DNA from: Maylandia zebra
Taxonomy: Eukaryota > Chordata > Actinopteri > Cichliformes > Cichlidae
NCBI RefSeq assembly: GCF_041146795.1
Contig: NC_135170.1
Location: forward strand, 19,462,033-19,526,032
Direction of reading: 5' to 3'
DNA: 64,000 bases
Shown piece after piece: positions 32,601 through 47,000 of the stretch. The translations under genes were made by a program, and so were the position numbers. The notes below the pieces were generated by a model, which saw only the letters and a list, made by a program, of their open reading frames with translations, was not told the DNA's origin and searched no databases. Every line of letters begins with the position of its first letter. Position 1 is the stretch's first letter.

Positions 32601-35600
32601 GGCCAGAGGGGCCGATGGCGCGATATGGCAGCCTCGCTTCTGTCAGTCTGCCCCAGGGCAGCTGTGGCTACAACTGTAGCTTGCCTCCACCAGTGTATGA
32701 ATGTGAGAGTGAATGAATAGTGGTATTGTAAAGCGCTTTGGGTGCCTTGAAAAGCGCTATATAAATCCAATCCATTATTATTATTAATTGAGTGCTCTAG
32801 TGCAGATAAAGGTGGGGATGGATCGTCAGTTCTTCATTCAAGACACATTTCACTGTGGTAGAGGTTTCAGAGGGGTCATTATTTCAAACCTATGCCATAA
32901 CTTTCCACCTGAAACAAATCCTCAGTCATTAGTCACCACTGACCCAGATGTTTTTAAAATCTGGGTTTAAAAATCTGAACAGTTATCAGTCTTAATGCAT
33001 CAGGCCTAAATATTACCTCGCTGTCGCCCTCATGAGTCTTTCTGGAGTAAAACTTAAAATACAACACCATAAAAAAGGCTCTCTGTGTTTTTGTTTGTTT
33101 GTGTTTGTCAGGATTCTGTCATCTGCGTTGATGACCAGACTGCCTCTCCTCTCAAAGAACCTGAAAAGATGAAAACCCAGAAGCCTTTACGCAGTCTGAA
33201 TGATGTTTTGGGCAAAGCCGCCCCACCTGGCAAAGCCTCTTCGGGTAGTTTTTATAGTTTCCTCTTGGCTAAAACTGTGATTTATTGATTTATTTTGTAA
33301 TATCTTCTAACAGATATGTGTTTCCTTTGTTTAAGGCTCCAGAGTGGGCTCACACAGCCAAGACAAGACTGCTTGCAAGGTGTCAGCCGTGATCTCCATC
33401 TTTGATGACAGCAGCCGCGAGGGCTCGGAGAACTCGCAGGATGATGAGCATTTCAGGGCGCGCAGAGAGTTCCTGAAGAGCGGTTTGCCCGAGTCCTTTA
33501 AAAAACAGATGGCCAAGACTGCTGCCACGAAGGAGGCGTACTCTGCCTCCTGTTCCTCCTTTCAGCTAGTGACACACACCAGGCAACCACCAAACGGTAA
33601 GCAGATTCATATTCAGTAGTCGAATATCACGTTGGAGTTTTAAGGCAAAGCCTAATTTCTGTGCATACCGACAGATTGCTCTCTCTGGAGTCTGCCATGG
33701 CCCGAGTCCTCATTACTTTGTCAGCTAAAAGAGCTTTGGAGGCAAACATCCAAACCTCTGCCAGCAGTCAGCAGCTCGCTTTGTGTGAAGACTGCACCAG
33801 CCTGTCGGAGCTTTTGTAAAAGGGTACACTGTTTTAATAACCTGATCCTCAACACCCATCACTTAATATCCAGCTTTAATCCCTCCCATCTAAAGGCACA
33901 TGTATAATAACAATGTTATATTTTTAAAAAAGGATGAGTTTATATGAAAATGCAAGCTTAAAACCCCCTTTTGGCTGTATTGTACTGGGATAAATAAAGA
34001 GTGGACTTGTTTTGGTTGCAGGGTTCAGGCTGGAGACCTGAGATCTCTGAAAGTGTTCGTCAGCTTCTAGTTGAGGAGTTCAGCACCAGCAACCCTCAGT
34101 TCCCTGCACAGATGTTCATCGCTCGCTTCCTGAAGAAACGCGCTGACCATCAGAAGCAGTTTACACACTCAGGTCAGTGTCTATAAGCAGATAAGTGCAA
34201 GGACACGTGTTAAACTGCAGTAGCTGTGTGTTTTAGGGTTTAATGACAGTCTGTTTAGTCCTTTTGACTGTAATTAATGTTCGCCTTGTTTGAGTGAAAA
34301 TGGGACAAATGTGCTTGTCTTGAATTATCCTGAACAAATACTGAATTTTCCTTTCTCAGAAGAAGAGGCTGTGACCAGAGATGCAGCTGAACCAGCGGGA
34401 GGGAAGAGGAAAAGAACGAGTGAAGGAGAAAATACGGCAAAGGTGGCTAAAAAGCGGCGATCCAACCATTCAGAGGAGAACGTCTCCACAGCAGAGCCAA
34501 CGAAGCGTGGAGGCCGTACAAGACGATCTCAGAGATCCAGGCGAGGAGAGGAGGACGAGGCGACAGAGAAAACCAAGCCTCCACTCCATCCTGTTCCCAT
34601 CCCACCTGACGATGACAGCGTGTGCATAGTAGAGGACTTGCTTTCAGGAGAGGACACTGGGAAAAAAGGTGTGGTAGCTTTTCTGTGTGTGTTCTGAATC
34701 ACTGCTGTTACCTTAAAGGAGTCTGTAGTTCTTCTCAGTATATATCAGTATTTATCTGCTTTTGAGATGAAGTTTGTTTTACAGCCTGTTCTCTGCTGCC
34801 CCCAACTGGCCAAAAAAAGAAAAACAGTAATTGCAAATATAAATCCTCAGATTAAAATCTGAAACTCAGTCTGGTGTATTCTTTGTTTTGTTTTTTCCTA
34901 CAGATGTGGTGAAGGAGGACGTGCTCTGGACTGACAAATATCTACCACAACACTCCAGTGACATCATAGGCAACACCGCCTCAGTGAGGAGGCTGCACAG
35001 GTGAGGAAATGCAGATGTAGATGACTCGTTTTTATAATGCTGTGCCTCTCATTTAAAAAAAAAAAAAATCTGCACTGTATGGAGATCAAATACTGACTGT
35101 ATATATTCTTTTTCGGCTAGCTGGCTGAAGGAATGGAAACTCCGTGCTGACAGAGAAGAAAGAAAAAAGCAGAAGGAGAAGAAAAAAGAGGACGGCAGCT
35201 ATGGTGAGCGATAAGAACAACAATAAAAATCTTAACTACTACTTTTAGCTCTTTTAACTCTGGGGATTTTTTTTAAAATCCCCAGACTCAGACTGGGACG
35301 GTGGAGAGGACGACTCCCAGGATGGAGAGGACATGTTGTGTAACACAGTGCTGATCACAGGACCCACTGGAGTAGGAAAGACTGCTGCAGTGTATGCTTG
35401 TGCCCAGGAGCTGGGCTTCAAGGTACAGACGTGTCACGTGACTCTGATGCGATGCGTTTGCTCAATGGATACCTGGATAACTTAAGTTCCTAAATTGTCT
35501 CTTCAGGTGTTTGAGGTGAATGCTTCATCGCAGCGAAGTGGTCGTCTTATTCTGTCCCAGCTGAAAGAAGCCACTCAGTCACATCAGGTGGATAGTCAGG

Positions 35601-35765
35601 GGGTCAATGCCCACAAACCCACATACTTCAACAGCTATGGCACGAGCAGCAGCACCGGCTCGCTCAGGCCTGGATCTTCTCCAAGTATGTGAAAATATCA
35701 CTCTCTCTTTTTTAAATTTTACATTCTGCACAATCTGCATGAGAATATTACAAGATGACTCTCTG

Positions 35766-35799
<34 letters not shown>

Positions 35800-38700
35800 A
35801 CTTTTCATACAAAAAATGTAGCACAAAGTGCTTTACATAGTTAAAAGCAGCCCACCCCACCCTCCAACTCACTCCCCACACTCTCATTAACATAAATGAT
35901 GTGAATACTTTGTCTTTCAGGAAAGCTGAACTCCCCTCGCAGGGTGGTTTCCTCCCCCAGGAAACCACAGTCGCCCAGAGGTGTTAAAAAAGGAAGCCTG
36001 ACTCCAGTTTCTTTAGCTAAATTCTTTAAAACAGCAGCGTCCAGCACCAAGGAGCCACAAAACACTACAAAAGGTAAGCAGATGGGTACATTTTAATCTT
36101 CTTTGATGATAAAACCTGCATGAAGGGTTTTAATTGGGGACTTTATTCTTTCATTTCTTCTTCCAGCTGCTTCCAAGAAAGTTGGGAAAGCAAATGAGGC
36201 TGTCCTTCCTGTGAAATCACCACCAGCTCCCAAAGAGAAGGGCAGCGAAGAACAGAGCAAGAAGACGGCAACGTCGCTCATCCTGTTTGAAGAAGTGGAT
36301 GTTATATTTGACGAGGACTCTGGATTTCTAGCTGCTATCAAGACGTTCATGACGACGACTAAGAGGCCAGTCGTCCTCACGACCAGCGGTTAGTCTTTCA
36401 GTGTGGCCTGTGCTAACGGTGTGTTTATCTACTGTTTGCATATTGAGTTTAAATGATGTTTGTTTTTGTAGATCCGGCTTTCAGCAGCATGTTTGATGGA
36501 ACCTTTGAGGAGATACATTTCAAGGCCCCATCTCTGGTGAGTGGAGGGTTGTTCGGCTTGATTGTGTCGGCTCTGATGGAGTCATTCAGCCCAGCATTCA
36601 TGTTTGGTTTTTTTGTTTGTTTGGTTTTTTTCCTGCTACAGTTGAACGTGAGCAGTTACCTGCAGCTGCTGTGTTTGGCTGAGGACATGAGGACGGACCC
36701 CGCGGACATCCGGTCTCTGCTCAGACTCAACGGCTGCGACATCAGGCAGAGTTTGCTGCAGCTGCAGTTCTGGACTCGCAGTGCAGGCGGCCGCCACGGG
36801 GCAAGGCCTTTAGTGCCGACAGGCAAAAATGGTAAGAAGATGATCAGGGAGAGTTTGAGCTTTTAATACCTTCTGTTTTTGCATAATAAAATAATTTTCT
36901 GTAGCTGTGACTCGCTCTAAAAGTGTTTTCTCCCTCATTTTATTAGAAACTGAAGTAAAGCCAGAAGCTGAAGAGGCAGCAGACAAATCCACCCTGCCTC
37001 CCTGTGACACTGGCTGCACTGAGAGCAAGCTGGGCCTGCTCAATAATGGACAAGAGACAGATGTTTTGGAGCTGCTCAAGGTAAATTGTTTATTTACCAC
37101 GCAGAGTGCATAACAGGCAGTCACGTCTATTAATGGATCGTGGCTCTGGTACTCAGGCAACAATTCCTGTCACTGCAGGGGCACCGAAAGTTTACTCACC
37201 GTACCTTCAGGCTGCTCATTCTTTCAAGTTAATTTTAGATGTATGGAAATACACTATCAAATAAAAGCACATTAACTGTGCACATTAGTTTGTAACTAAA
37301 GTGTGAAGCAGAACAGAAATGTCAGACTTTTAATTGTATTACACGCATTTTGTAGCTTTTCCTGCTGATAAAGAGCTCCTGTGGCCATTCATCCTGCATT
37401 AAAGTAATGAGATAATAGATTTCTATAAGTTTACACATTTACTTCTTAAAATTTAAGCCCAAAGAGTCGCAGTGACAGATTTCTTTCTGTTGAAATGCCG
37501 ATTACTCAGGGATTAAATGTGTAGTTAAACCTCTGTACACTGACAGAAAGGGCAGTTTCAAACTTTAATCTTACTCAAATCAGTTTGACACCCCTGATCT
37601 GTAGTGTGGACTTAGTCAATATTATTAAAATCTCATACAGGTAATTTGGCTGCAGTGACAAACAGAAACATGAATTAACTAGTAGTAGGTTGGACATCGT
37701 TCTGTGATCTAACATTAAATTACACCAAAGGAATCTCTGATTCCAGTAGGGAAAAATGTTTTTGTGAAATCGAGGAGTGGACGATATAGGAAGAAACGCG
37801 GACTGTCGTATCGATGCTTCCTGTTAGACGCTGCAGTTAAAAGTGTCAGTAAATAAAAATCCTTCATCCTTCTTTTCCAATAAGCTGCTCTCAGTGATGA
37901 CACACTTCCTAAGTAACATAACCTTAAAACCCTCCAGGAGATGCACAGTATTTTCACGTAATAAAACAAAAATATATTTCTACCTCACATGTTGTGCCTT
38001 GTAACCAGCTACCACATAACCACATCAATAATTTCCATCCCCTGTTTGCTGCTCCTCTCATATGGAGTGCCGAAAGTGAGAGCACCTTGCAACGCTTGAA
38101 GTCCTTTGTTTACATTTGGGTCACACATCACCAGCTCCTCGTATCACCTCCACGATTGATGATTTCACTCAGGAAATCATCAATCGTGACAATAAGGAGA
38201 ATGATGTGCTGTGTTTAAAGGGGTGAAATTTTTATTTTGAAGAGTAGTATTGGACGCTTATATGGCCCCACACTTTGAATAATGTCTGGCTTTAACAGGA
38301 GGAAAAAGTAGACACAGTTTGTTGTTTTGAAAGTTCAAATGCTGTTATAGTTCTGCAGGACTCGCACAGCACTTTGAGCTGAGCTGGAGTTAAGCGTGTC
38401 CAGTATGACTGAGTGTGTGTTGTTTCTGCAGAGCCACAGTCTGGTGGAGGAGCCCAGTTGTTGGGAGCTGCTGACGGACTGCAAACGACGTGGAGTCGAC
38501 TTGCTCTACTCGAACATGGAGCTCCTTTTACCTCTGCCGCTCACACATCTGACTACCTCTACCCGCAACCCAGAGCAGTGCGCTTCTGTATCGCAAGACC
38601 AGCCTTCTGCCAGTCCGAAAGAGCAACCGTCATCCACGCTGCTATCGACAGAGTCAGCTGATTGCTCAGACAGCAACAGTCCAGTCAAAATGTCTAACAG

Positions 38701-39818
38701 GATGAGGAAGAACAAGAGGAGACACCATCTACCTGACCAAGCTGGAGCTAACTCTGACTCAGACTCAGAAGATAGATTTCTTTCTCTCTGTAAGCCTCAG
38801 AACGCTCCTCAGGCCAAAGAGAAAGTCAAAGCTTCAGAAAGGGCTAAAAGGAAGCCGCTGACTCCTGAGGAGCGCTTAAAAAGCCTCCCAGTGTCACAGT
38901 GTCTGGAATCAATAGCAGACTTCTTAGACAGCATGTCCTACATGGACTCGTTGCTCGACAGGGCTGACAGTCACAGAGGTCTGTCATCTGTAAGTGTGGT
39001 CATAAAAGATGGGATGACAGACGAGTCAAGTGTGGAGGCTGAAAGAGGGAGCTCGATGACAGCAACTGGCCTGGAGATCCAGGCGGCGGTCGAGGCTCTG
39101 AGCTTCCGCAAGTTCCGGGTATCAGGAGAGGAGGCTTTGGAGAGAACACGACAGCTGGAAGGGGAGCTGGCCAAAGAGGCTGCAGCAGAGCTCAGCCTCC
39201 CCGTGGCTGCTCATCGTGAATGTTTCAGCTTCACACAGGACGGGCCCTCCGAGCCACAGTGAGTTTGGACCCCGAGAAAATGCCACGTTGCCCAACAAAC
39301 GTGTAAAAGTAGTTTCAATGGTTTTAGCTGACGTTGATGTCCGGTGTTGCTTTCCAGGTTGGTCGAGCGGAGGAGAGAAGTGATGGAGAGTCTGATGCTG
39401 AAAGGAGTGTTTGGTACACTTGGCAACAGTCCACCAGCTGCTCTGGACTATTTACCAATCATGCGCTGCATCTGCAGATCCGAGAAGCTTAAGGAGCAAG
39501 GCAAAGTTAAGCGAAGGTGAGGACAGAATTGCTGCTCCTTCAGCCGGTCAGCGGTGGCGGGTTTGGATTTGAACCGTTGGCAGGATGTGGTAAAGATGAT
39601 GGCGGTGGTAGTGAGGTTTCATTTTGTCACATTTGAATATGAGGCTACAAATAAATAAAATAAAACGTGGTGCATTAATGCAATTCATTTATATGAGTCC
39701 ACAGATAATGCTGAGCTGTTTATTTTCTGCCTCCTCCAGGTTTCTGCACTACCTCGACGCGATCCACTTGGGTCTCGAAAAAAGGACTCTACAGCTGCTC
39801 GCTGAAGATTTCCCCTAA
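29676..39818 (+). CDS. atad5: ATPase family AAA domain-containing protein 5 (ELG1), 21 coding exons
   Basis: Exons: 29676-29726, 29826-31648, 31753-31828, 31933-32109, 33112-33244, 33336-33596, 33675-33823, 34022-34172, 34360-34668, 34904-35000, 35121-35203, 35286-35422, 35507-35684, 35921-36073, 36167-36388, 36472-36536, 36642-36831, 36947-37080, 38432-39258, 39358-39516, 39740-39818. All phases join, giving 5,454 nt (1,817 aa; human about 1,844). ATAD5 forms an RFC-like complex with RFC2-5 that unloads PCNA from chromatin and brings USP1-UAF1 to deubiquitinate it. Seen: a disordered acidic N-terminus with TITNYFSP and NIMNYFSK, KSNVVLQEEDLELAVLE, SPIRMKFTR, Walker A GPTGVGKT, Walker B region LILFEEVDVIFDED, sensor-1-like VVLTTSD, and the collar region ending RFLHYLDAIHLG and LAEDFP. 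The start follows the family's M-x-G-V-x-AM pattern. Confidence 0.95.
32470..32788 (+). mobile_element. tRNA-derived SINE, copy 2, in an atad5 intron
   Basis: Same family as 23899-24212: GACCGTGGCTCAGGGGGTTG head, GGTTCGATCCC B box, GTGTCCCTGGGCAAGACACT core, AAAGCGCTATATAAATCC 3' end, then a TTA-type tail. It is in the sense orientation between coding exons 4 and 5. Confidence 0.8.
35769..35868 (-). mobile_element. Short retroelement 3'-end fragment in an atad5 intron
   Basis: (CAAT)n-like repeats, then CTTTATTTATAAAGCACTTT and AAAGTGCTTTACATA. This arrangement is common in teleost retroelement tails read on the minus strand. No coding sequence remains. Confidence 0.45.
37081..38431 (+). 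other. atad5 intron 18, largest coding-region intron
   Basis: About 1.35 kb with no supported gene or repeat. The only structure is a perfect 15-bp hairpin at 38151-38188 (CACGATTGATGATTT, loop CACTCAGG, then the inverse). Confidence 0.5.
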
Positions 39819-40540
39819 AACAACAAAGACGACCAGACTGGACTCCACAGTCACACACAGGCCTTCAATAAGTACTCTCTGGCTCTCAGAAGGACTGGTG
39901 TACAGATCTAAATAAGTGTGTGTCATCCTCTGAGATGGTGACAGAGCACACAGTCAGAGGCGTGTGAGCACAGAGGACCGCTTCCACATTGGTACCAACA
40001 TAGAGGCGACTGAATAGTAAAGATTTAATCTGAGCTAAAGGACGGACAACTAACTAACCTCACTTGTGTCATCTTTTGGTGCTCTAAAAACTAAAATTTT
40101 ACAATTTTGTCATCTTTATATTTTTGTACAGTAGTGCTCTATAGGGATGCGTATCGGTGGTTTTTATTTTGCAAAGTGCTGTTTTTATGAAGTAAAAAAA
40201 ATTTTCTTCTTCTTCTTACTAAGCCCCTGGGGTCCCTCGTGTGTGGGTGTGTGCAAAATATAATTTGTAAGTTACTGAATTGAAGTGCACATGCATGTCT
40301 GGCAGCTTCAGATGTCTGCAGCCAGCACATCTTTCTGCACAATAACTTACAATTAAAGGAATGAAGAAAAAAAAAAAAAAAAAACTTCACGGGCTCCATG
40401 CTTTACACCACATGTAAGAGATTAACATGTAAAATAAATCTTGCTTCTGTATTTGTGTAAATTGTCACTGATTTATTTCTTTTATTATTTTTTTGGTTCA
40501 TACAGTTAATAAAGACGTGCCGCTCTTGATCCAAAGCTTA
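39819..40540 (+). other. atad5 3' UTR and downstream flank
   Basis: After the stop (39816-39818) there is AT-rich non-coding sequence. Poly-A signals are AATAAA at about 40433 and in GTTAATAAAGACG at about 40506, and one of these probably ends the transcript. A short A-rich tract lies at 40366-40384. Confidence 0.5.
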
Positions 40541-41063
40541 CTGTGACATCTTCAGTCATTTTGCTGTGTTTAATGCTTTAAATATGGACACTTTCTTCAC
40601 CACAGTGGGGATTTCCTTACACAGCAATAAACGTTTATCATCCAAACAAGCCTAATGGTGTCATAAATCTGCTAAATTTAACAGGCTTCCGTGTAAATTG
40701 GCAGCGCGCTCGCATCTGCGCGGCGGGCAGACCGGTTTGTGGTTAGTTTCCTCTTTACCTTCATCACAGAGAGCAGCAGGGGTGCTCTGTGCACAAAGGT
40801 GCATTGTTTAAAAATAAAAATAAAAATAAATCAAAGGGAGCACCCTCTGTGACAAGCTCGCAGCTGGACGCGCTCCAGAGGGAGGAGGGTGGAGGTCCGC
40901 TTCGCGCTGAGGCATCCAAAACTCTTCTGTCGCAAGTTCCACTTTTTCTTTCTTTTTAAATTTTTTTTCTTAGTCGCCTTTTGTTGTTTGTCGCACCATG
41001 TGACCGCCACGCTCAAGTTCAACCGCGGGATCCATCAGTGTATGAGCCTGACTGTGCAGAGAA

Positions 41064-44000
41064 ATGGCAAACCGTGAGCGGAACAAAAAGATTTTACTGG
41101 AACTGGTGAAACAGTCAGACAACAGCCGGTGCGCTGACTGCGGCGAGCCCGGTAAGCAAATATATAAACGTTGGTACGTTTGTTATCGAAATAAAGTGAG
41201 GCGCGGATCCGAATTTGATGTGCGGGTACTACTCAGAGGCCTCGAGATGTTCAGATTTGATTTATTTTCATGCAGTTTAACCGGTTTGTTAATGTTATTT
41301 ATGAGGCTTGAAAAGACTTGCTCTGCGTGAACGCGTGCACCCTGAAGCATGTCCGTCACGGCTAAAGCTTGGTGATGGGCTGACATTGAGGGGCTGAAAA
41401 GGGTTTCCTGTTTTTGAACTTGAAAACTTAATACTTAAAAACTCAAAAGTCACTTTCCCGGGCATAGATGAGGCCTAATTGTGAACTAAACATTTACAGA
41501 TTTCAGTGGAAATCTTAAATGATTGATTAGATTTTTTATATGTTCTTAACCTCCTAATAGAGTGGCGGGAAGAAGTATTTATCTGAGTCATGTCTCTTCT
41601 TCTCACCTCTCCCAGAACCGGACTGGGCCTCCTACAAGTTGGGGATTTTTGTGTGTCTGAACTGCTCCGGGATCCACCGCAGCCTGTCCAGCCATGTCAA
41701 ATCTATCAGGCTGGACTTCTGGGAGGACAAACTAGTAGAGGTGATCACTGTTTTATCAGTCACCCACCTCTATTTGTGCTGTATCAGACTGTGTCTGTGT
41801 GTAATCCTAATGTGTGTGTGTGTGTTTATTCTGGGGGGTGGAAGTTCATGGAATCCAATGGCAATGCCAGGGCCCAGGCTCAATATGAGAAAGCTGTTCC
41901 ACCGTACTACTATCGACCCCAGCGGGAAGACTGCAAGTAGGTCTTTTCCACGATGATGATATTTACCAGCCTCTGTCGCCATGGCAGAATCCTTTATGTG
42001 TAATACCAGACTGCTGACAAGGCAGAGCCACAAAGTAGAGAAGTGAGAGCTTCTGGCTGTAGAAGAGAAATATAGATGAATTTCTGCTGCTAAATCAAGC
42101 TTCAATGATTCAGGTTTTTGTAAGAACACATTGCTATTGAACAGTGAATGCTTTTATATTTTCACTTTGATCCACAGTATCCTCAGGGAGCAGTGGATCC
42201 GTGCTAAATACGAGAGGAAGGAGTTCACAGGAGAGACCAAGTATCCACCGCTTCCATACACCACAGGTGACTTTTTTAACGATTTACTTATGAACTCTTT
42301 GGGGCTCACCTTCTTGTCAGTATCGGGGTAAAGGAAAACCTGTTCTTTGCATGCAGAACTGTGCCAGAAAAACCCGTTCTTTGCACAATGAACCATCCAG
42401 GAAGTGAAATCTAGCCACTGTCTCTTTGAGCAACCAGAAGGTTTTCATTTTAAGTGAAACCTTTTTTCTTATTCCCCTGTGACTCTCTTGGATTCATACT
42501 AGGGTTCTATGAAGGAATACTGTTGAAGAAAGGCAAAGACAACACACAGTTTCTGAAGAGAAAGTTCGTGCTGTCGGAGAGAGAATTCACCCTGAGCTAC
42601 TACAACAAAGAAGATGTGAGTTCCCTGCAGCTTTGACACAGTTACACCACCCGCTAGAACATGAATCACCAAGAGCGATGACCCTTAAATACTGCAAGAT
42701 GTGTAGTTATTATGGCATAATCATTGCTTGTGTTGAAGAAATTAGATCTTGTATCTAAGCTCTTTGTTTATCTTTTGCACACACAGCTTCAAATGTTTCT
42801 TCAAAGATCTATTGTAAGCAGAAAAGCCACCTTAGAATCAGTCAATCAGTTTCCTATAGCTTCACATACACCAGCAACTATAAAGGCAACGGTCACCATT
42901 TACTGGAGGAAATTCAGCTAATTTGGTTTTAGTTTTACCGCTAAAGGTCAAACAAGGAGATTTTTGGTACTCGTCCACAGATGCTTATCAGATTATCAGG
43001 TTATTACCATAATCAGCCATCTGCCATGGCCAGCTGAGGTGAAAGGAGGGAAATGGGATAAAAGACACACTGTGGAAGCAATAGTCTTATCTTAGGATTT
43101 ATTTGACTAATTTCACTTCGATATATGGTGGATGTTTCCATCTGAAATTCATAAACTTGGATGGCTCACAACAAGATAACGGCAGCAATAATAAGAAGTT
43201 GCACACATGAAGTGTCCCTTACACATTACGGGGCCTTATCTATATTATTTGCATCTGCATTGAATCCATGTGGAGCCTATGACATAAGCCTATTCAACTG
43301 GTCAACGCCACAGATAAACCTGAGCAGCTGTGATAATGGCGACATGCTGTTACATTTCTAGAGAGGAGCGTGTCCGGTTAAGGCGTAGAGTTTCAGAAGA
43401 GTTTTAATGCAATTCGTTTCACTATAGCTCTCATAAACGTAAAAGAAAGTTAAAAAAGAACTAGAGGAAAAGTGAGAAGATCACTAAAGTAATTTGGATT
43501 CATCCTCTGGGCATCATGAATGTCTGTGCTCCAACTGATGCTGAGCAGTTTCGATCTAAGTGACATTGAGCCAGTTTTTCCAGCAACAACAGCTGTATAA
43601 ACTGGATGCCTTCCTGTTATGCCTCCCTCTGGGCTTCAACCAGGGATCCTTCACTTTTTATGCGCCTGTGGTAATCACCACTTGCAGCCAGCATGGCTCA
43701 GACAAGTGTAAAAACAGCAGCACAAAGCCTCCAAATCTGAACTGCCCTTGTGTATTTGTTACAGGAGTCTAAAGGCCCCAAAGCTGTAATATCCATCAAG
43801 GACCTGAACGCCACCTTTCAGCCAGAGAAGATCGGCCATCCTAACGGACTGCAGATCACCTACCAAGACGGGGATCACACCAGGAACCTCTACGTTTATC
43901 ATGAGCGTTCTGAAGTCAGTCGACATGATCGTCTATAGCATCAATATTAACACCTGGTAGGTCTCATATACTTGTTTTGAGGTTCTAATAGAATCTCAAA

Positions 44001-47000
44001 GTTTTTGTTTTTGCTTTACTTCAGGAAATAGTCACATGGTACAACGCGATTCGAGCCGCTCGCTATGCGTACTTGAAGACGGCCTACCCGACAGGAAGCG
44101 ATGAAGAAGTAAGTGTCAAACTATTTCATTTTAAGCCAGCTGTATGTCAGTTTTTAGCTTGTATATTTTAGTATTTGACATGTTTACTGTCTTGTGTCTT
44201 CATCAGCTGTTACCAATGATAACAAGAAACTACCTCAAAGAGGGTTACATGGAAAAGACGGGGCCTATGGTGAGCTCACTGAAGTCACTCGAGCGTCATT
44301 TGCACGCCTATATTATTTCTCTTTTACTTTGATTTTTACTCACACTCACCAGCAAACTTGTTTGTGACTACATTATGTGTGATCAGTACATCTGAATGTG
44401 TTTCTGTTCCTCTTTTAGACTCTGACTCACATGTGCGTGCAGCTCGAATCTTTTTTCTTTTTTAAGAATCAGTTTGTGCGATAGGAGGTTTTGAGGAAAT
44501 GAAGTCTGATGAGCACATTTTTCAAATGCACATTTTATTTTTGAAATCAAATGCTTTTTATTTTATTTTGTACGCAGCAAACAGAGTCATTCAAAAGGAG
44601 GTGGTTCATTTTAGACTCTCAAAACAGGAAGTTGCTCTACTTCAAAGGCCATCTGGTGAGGACACTACCTCTTTTTTCCATCTCACTCTAACCCCACACT
44701 GTACACCTATGAAGTATGTGAGTCACGTGCTTTTTCTTGTTGTAGGATGCAGAGGAGCTAGGGGCCATTTTTATCGGCACAGAGTGCAAAGGTTACTCGG
44801 TTAGGGAGTGTGTCCCGCTGAACGCCCGGGGAAACAAGTGGAAGTGCGGATTGATGGTGGAAACGCCCGAGCGACAGTTCGTCTTCATGTGCGAGCAGGA
44901 GAGGGACCAGAGGGAGTGGCTGGAAGCGCTCAGGAAGGTTTTGTCCAGACCCATGTCACCCCAGGATTATACCAGTAAGCAAGACTTCAGTGTGCTTTAA
45001 ATATGCTGGTGCCCAATTTTCCATATTATTTTTCTTTGTATTCAAAGGAAAACTTGAACTCCATTAACTAAATACCGTACATGGCCACTATTTAATCCTC
45101 CACAGGCACAACCCATAACCATCACCCCATTTTACAGAAACGTTTGGACACTGTGGAAATTATCAGTAAAAGCAGAATGACATATTTTGCACAAATTTAA
45201 AATCTTATCTCTTATCTATGATGTTGAAACTGGGAAAATGTGTTGGGTTTTGCTCATTTTGAATTTAATGGCAGGAGCACATTTTAAAAAAAAGTTGGGC
45301 GAGGGGGATTAAATAACTTGAAAAAGTTGTGTAATGCTGTAAAACAAACATCTGATGGAGAGTGATGACAGTAAATAGTTTAAAATACTATTTATTGTCT
45401 ATTTAATCCATTACTGACCATTTAATCCAGGGGTGGGCAACTCCAGGCCTCGAGGGCCGGAGTCCTGCAGGTTTTAGATCTCACCTTGGGTCAACACACC
45501 TGAATCACATGATTAGTTCATTACCAGGCCTCTGGAGAACTTCAGGACATTTTGAGGAGCTAATTTAGCCATTTAAAATCAGCTGTGTTGGTTCAAGGAC
45601 ACATCTAAAACCTGCAGGACACTGGCCCTCGAGGCCTGGAATTGCACACCGCTGATTTAATCCATCATTGGGATTGTTTCCAGTCCCTATAAGGCAGGGG
45701 TGGACAACTCCAGGCCTCGAGGGCCAGTGTGGCTGAAAACCTATATTGCATGACCATTATCTTTAGGTCCAGTCATGATTCTGGTCGCGCTTTATGGTTT
45801 TCTCACTGCTGCGCACAAAAATGCAATTTTGCCTTTTTCCTTTTAGATTAGATTAGATAGAACTTTATTAATCCCTCGGGTGGGTTCCTCTGGGAAATTC
45901 GATTTCCAAAAAAGCACAGCAACGACACAAGTTACAGAGTTATACACACACACACATATATAAATACAGAGACAATATAAATAAAATATACGAAGGGGAT
46001 AAATAGAATAAATAGGAATAAAAATAAAAATACAAGTGAATTGCACATTTCAAGTATTGAGTCTATTGCACCGTTGACTATTTACAAAAAGTATTGCACA
46101 AAAGGTATTGCACAGTGAGGTGAAGAGGCACTACAGCTTGCTTGTTCCTCCCTCCTTTGTCCTCCTGTTTCCTCTCCCCTCCAGAGAGGAGTTAAACAGT
46201 CTGATGGTGTGTGGGACAAAGGAGTTTTTAAGTCTGTTAGTTCTTGTCTTGGGGAGAAGCAACCTGTCACTGAACAGACTCTTCTGATTGTTTATGGCCG
46301 TGTGCAGAGGATGCCTGGCATTGTCCATAATGTCAATCAGTTTCTTTAATGTCCTTTTCTCTGCCACTGTCACCAGAGTGTCCAGCTTCATGCCGACCAC
46401 AGAGCTAGCCCTCCTGATCAGTTTCTCCAGCCTGGATGAGTCCTTCTTTGCTGTGCTGCTCCCCCAGCACACCACAGCATAGAAAAGTACTCCAGCAACC
46501 ACCGACTGGTAAAACATCCTCAGGAGCTTCCTGCAGATGTTAAAAGACCTCAGCCTCCTGAGGAAGTACAGTCGGCTTTGGGCTTTTTTATACAGGTGCT
46601 CTGTGCTGCATGACCAGTCCAGTTTATTGTCCACCCACAGCCCGAGGTACTTGTACTTGTTGACCACCTCCACCTCCTCCCCCTCTATCTGAACCGGCAG
46701 TGGACCTTCTCTGGACCTCCCGAAGTCCACAACCAGTTCCTTAGTCTTTGAGGTGTTGAGTTGCAGGTGGTTTGTGTGACTCCATGCGACAAAGTTCCTC
46801 ACCAGACTTCTGTACTCCTCTTCCTGATCATCCCAGATACACCCCATGATGGCTGTGTCGTTGTAGCGGCTCCCCAAGTTCAGCAGCACACGCCTTTAGC
46901 ATCCTAGGACACACCTTGTCTGGGCCTGCTGCCTTTCTGGGGCGAAGCTTCCTCAGTTGTCTCCTGACCTGATCCACTGTGACACTGGGAGATGTTTGGG

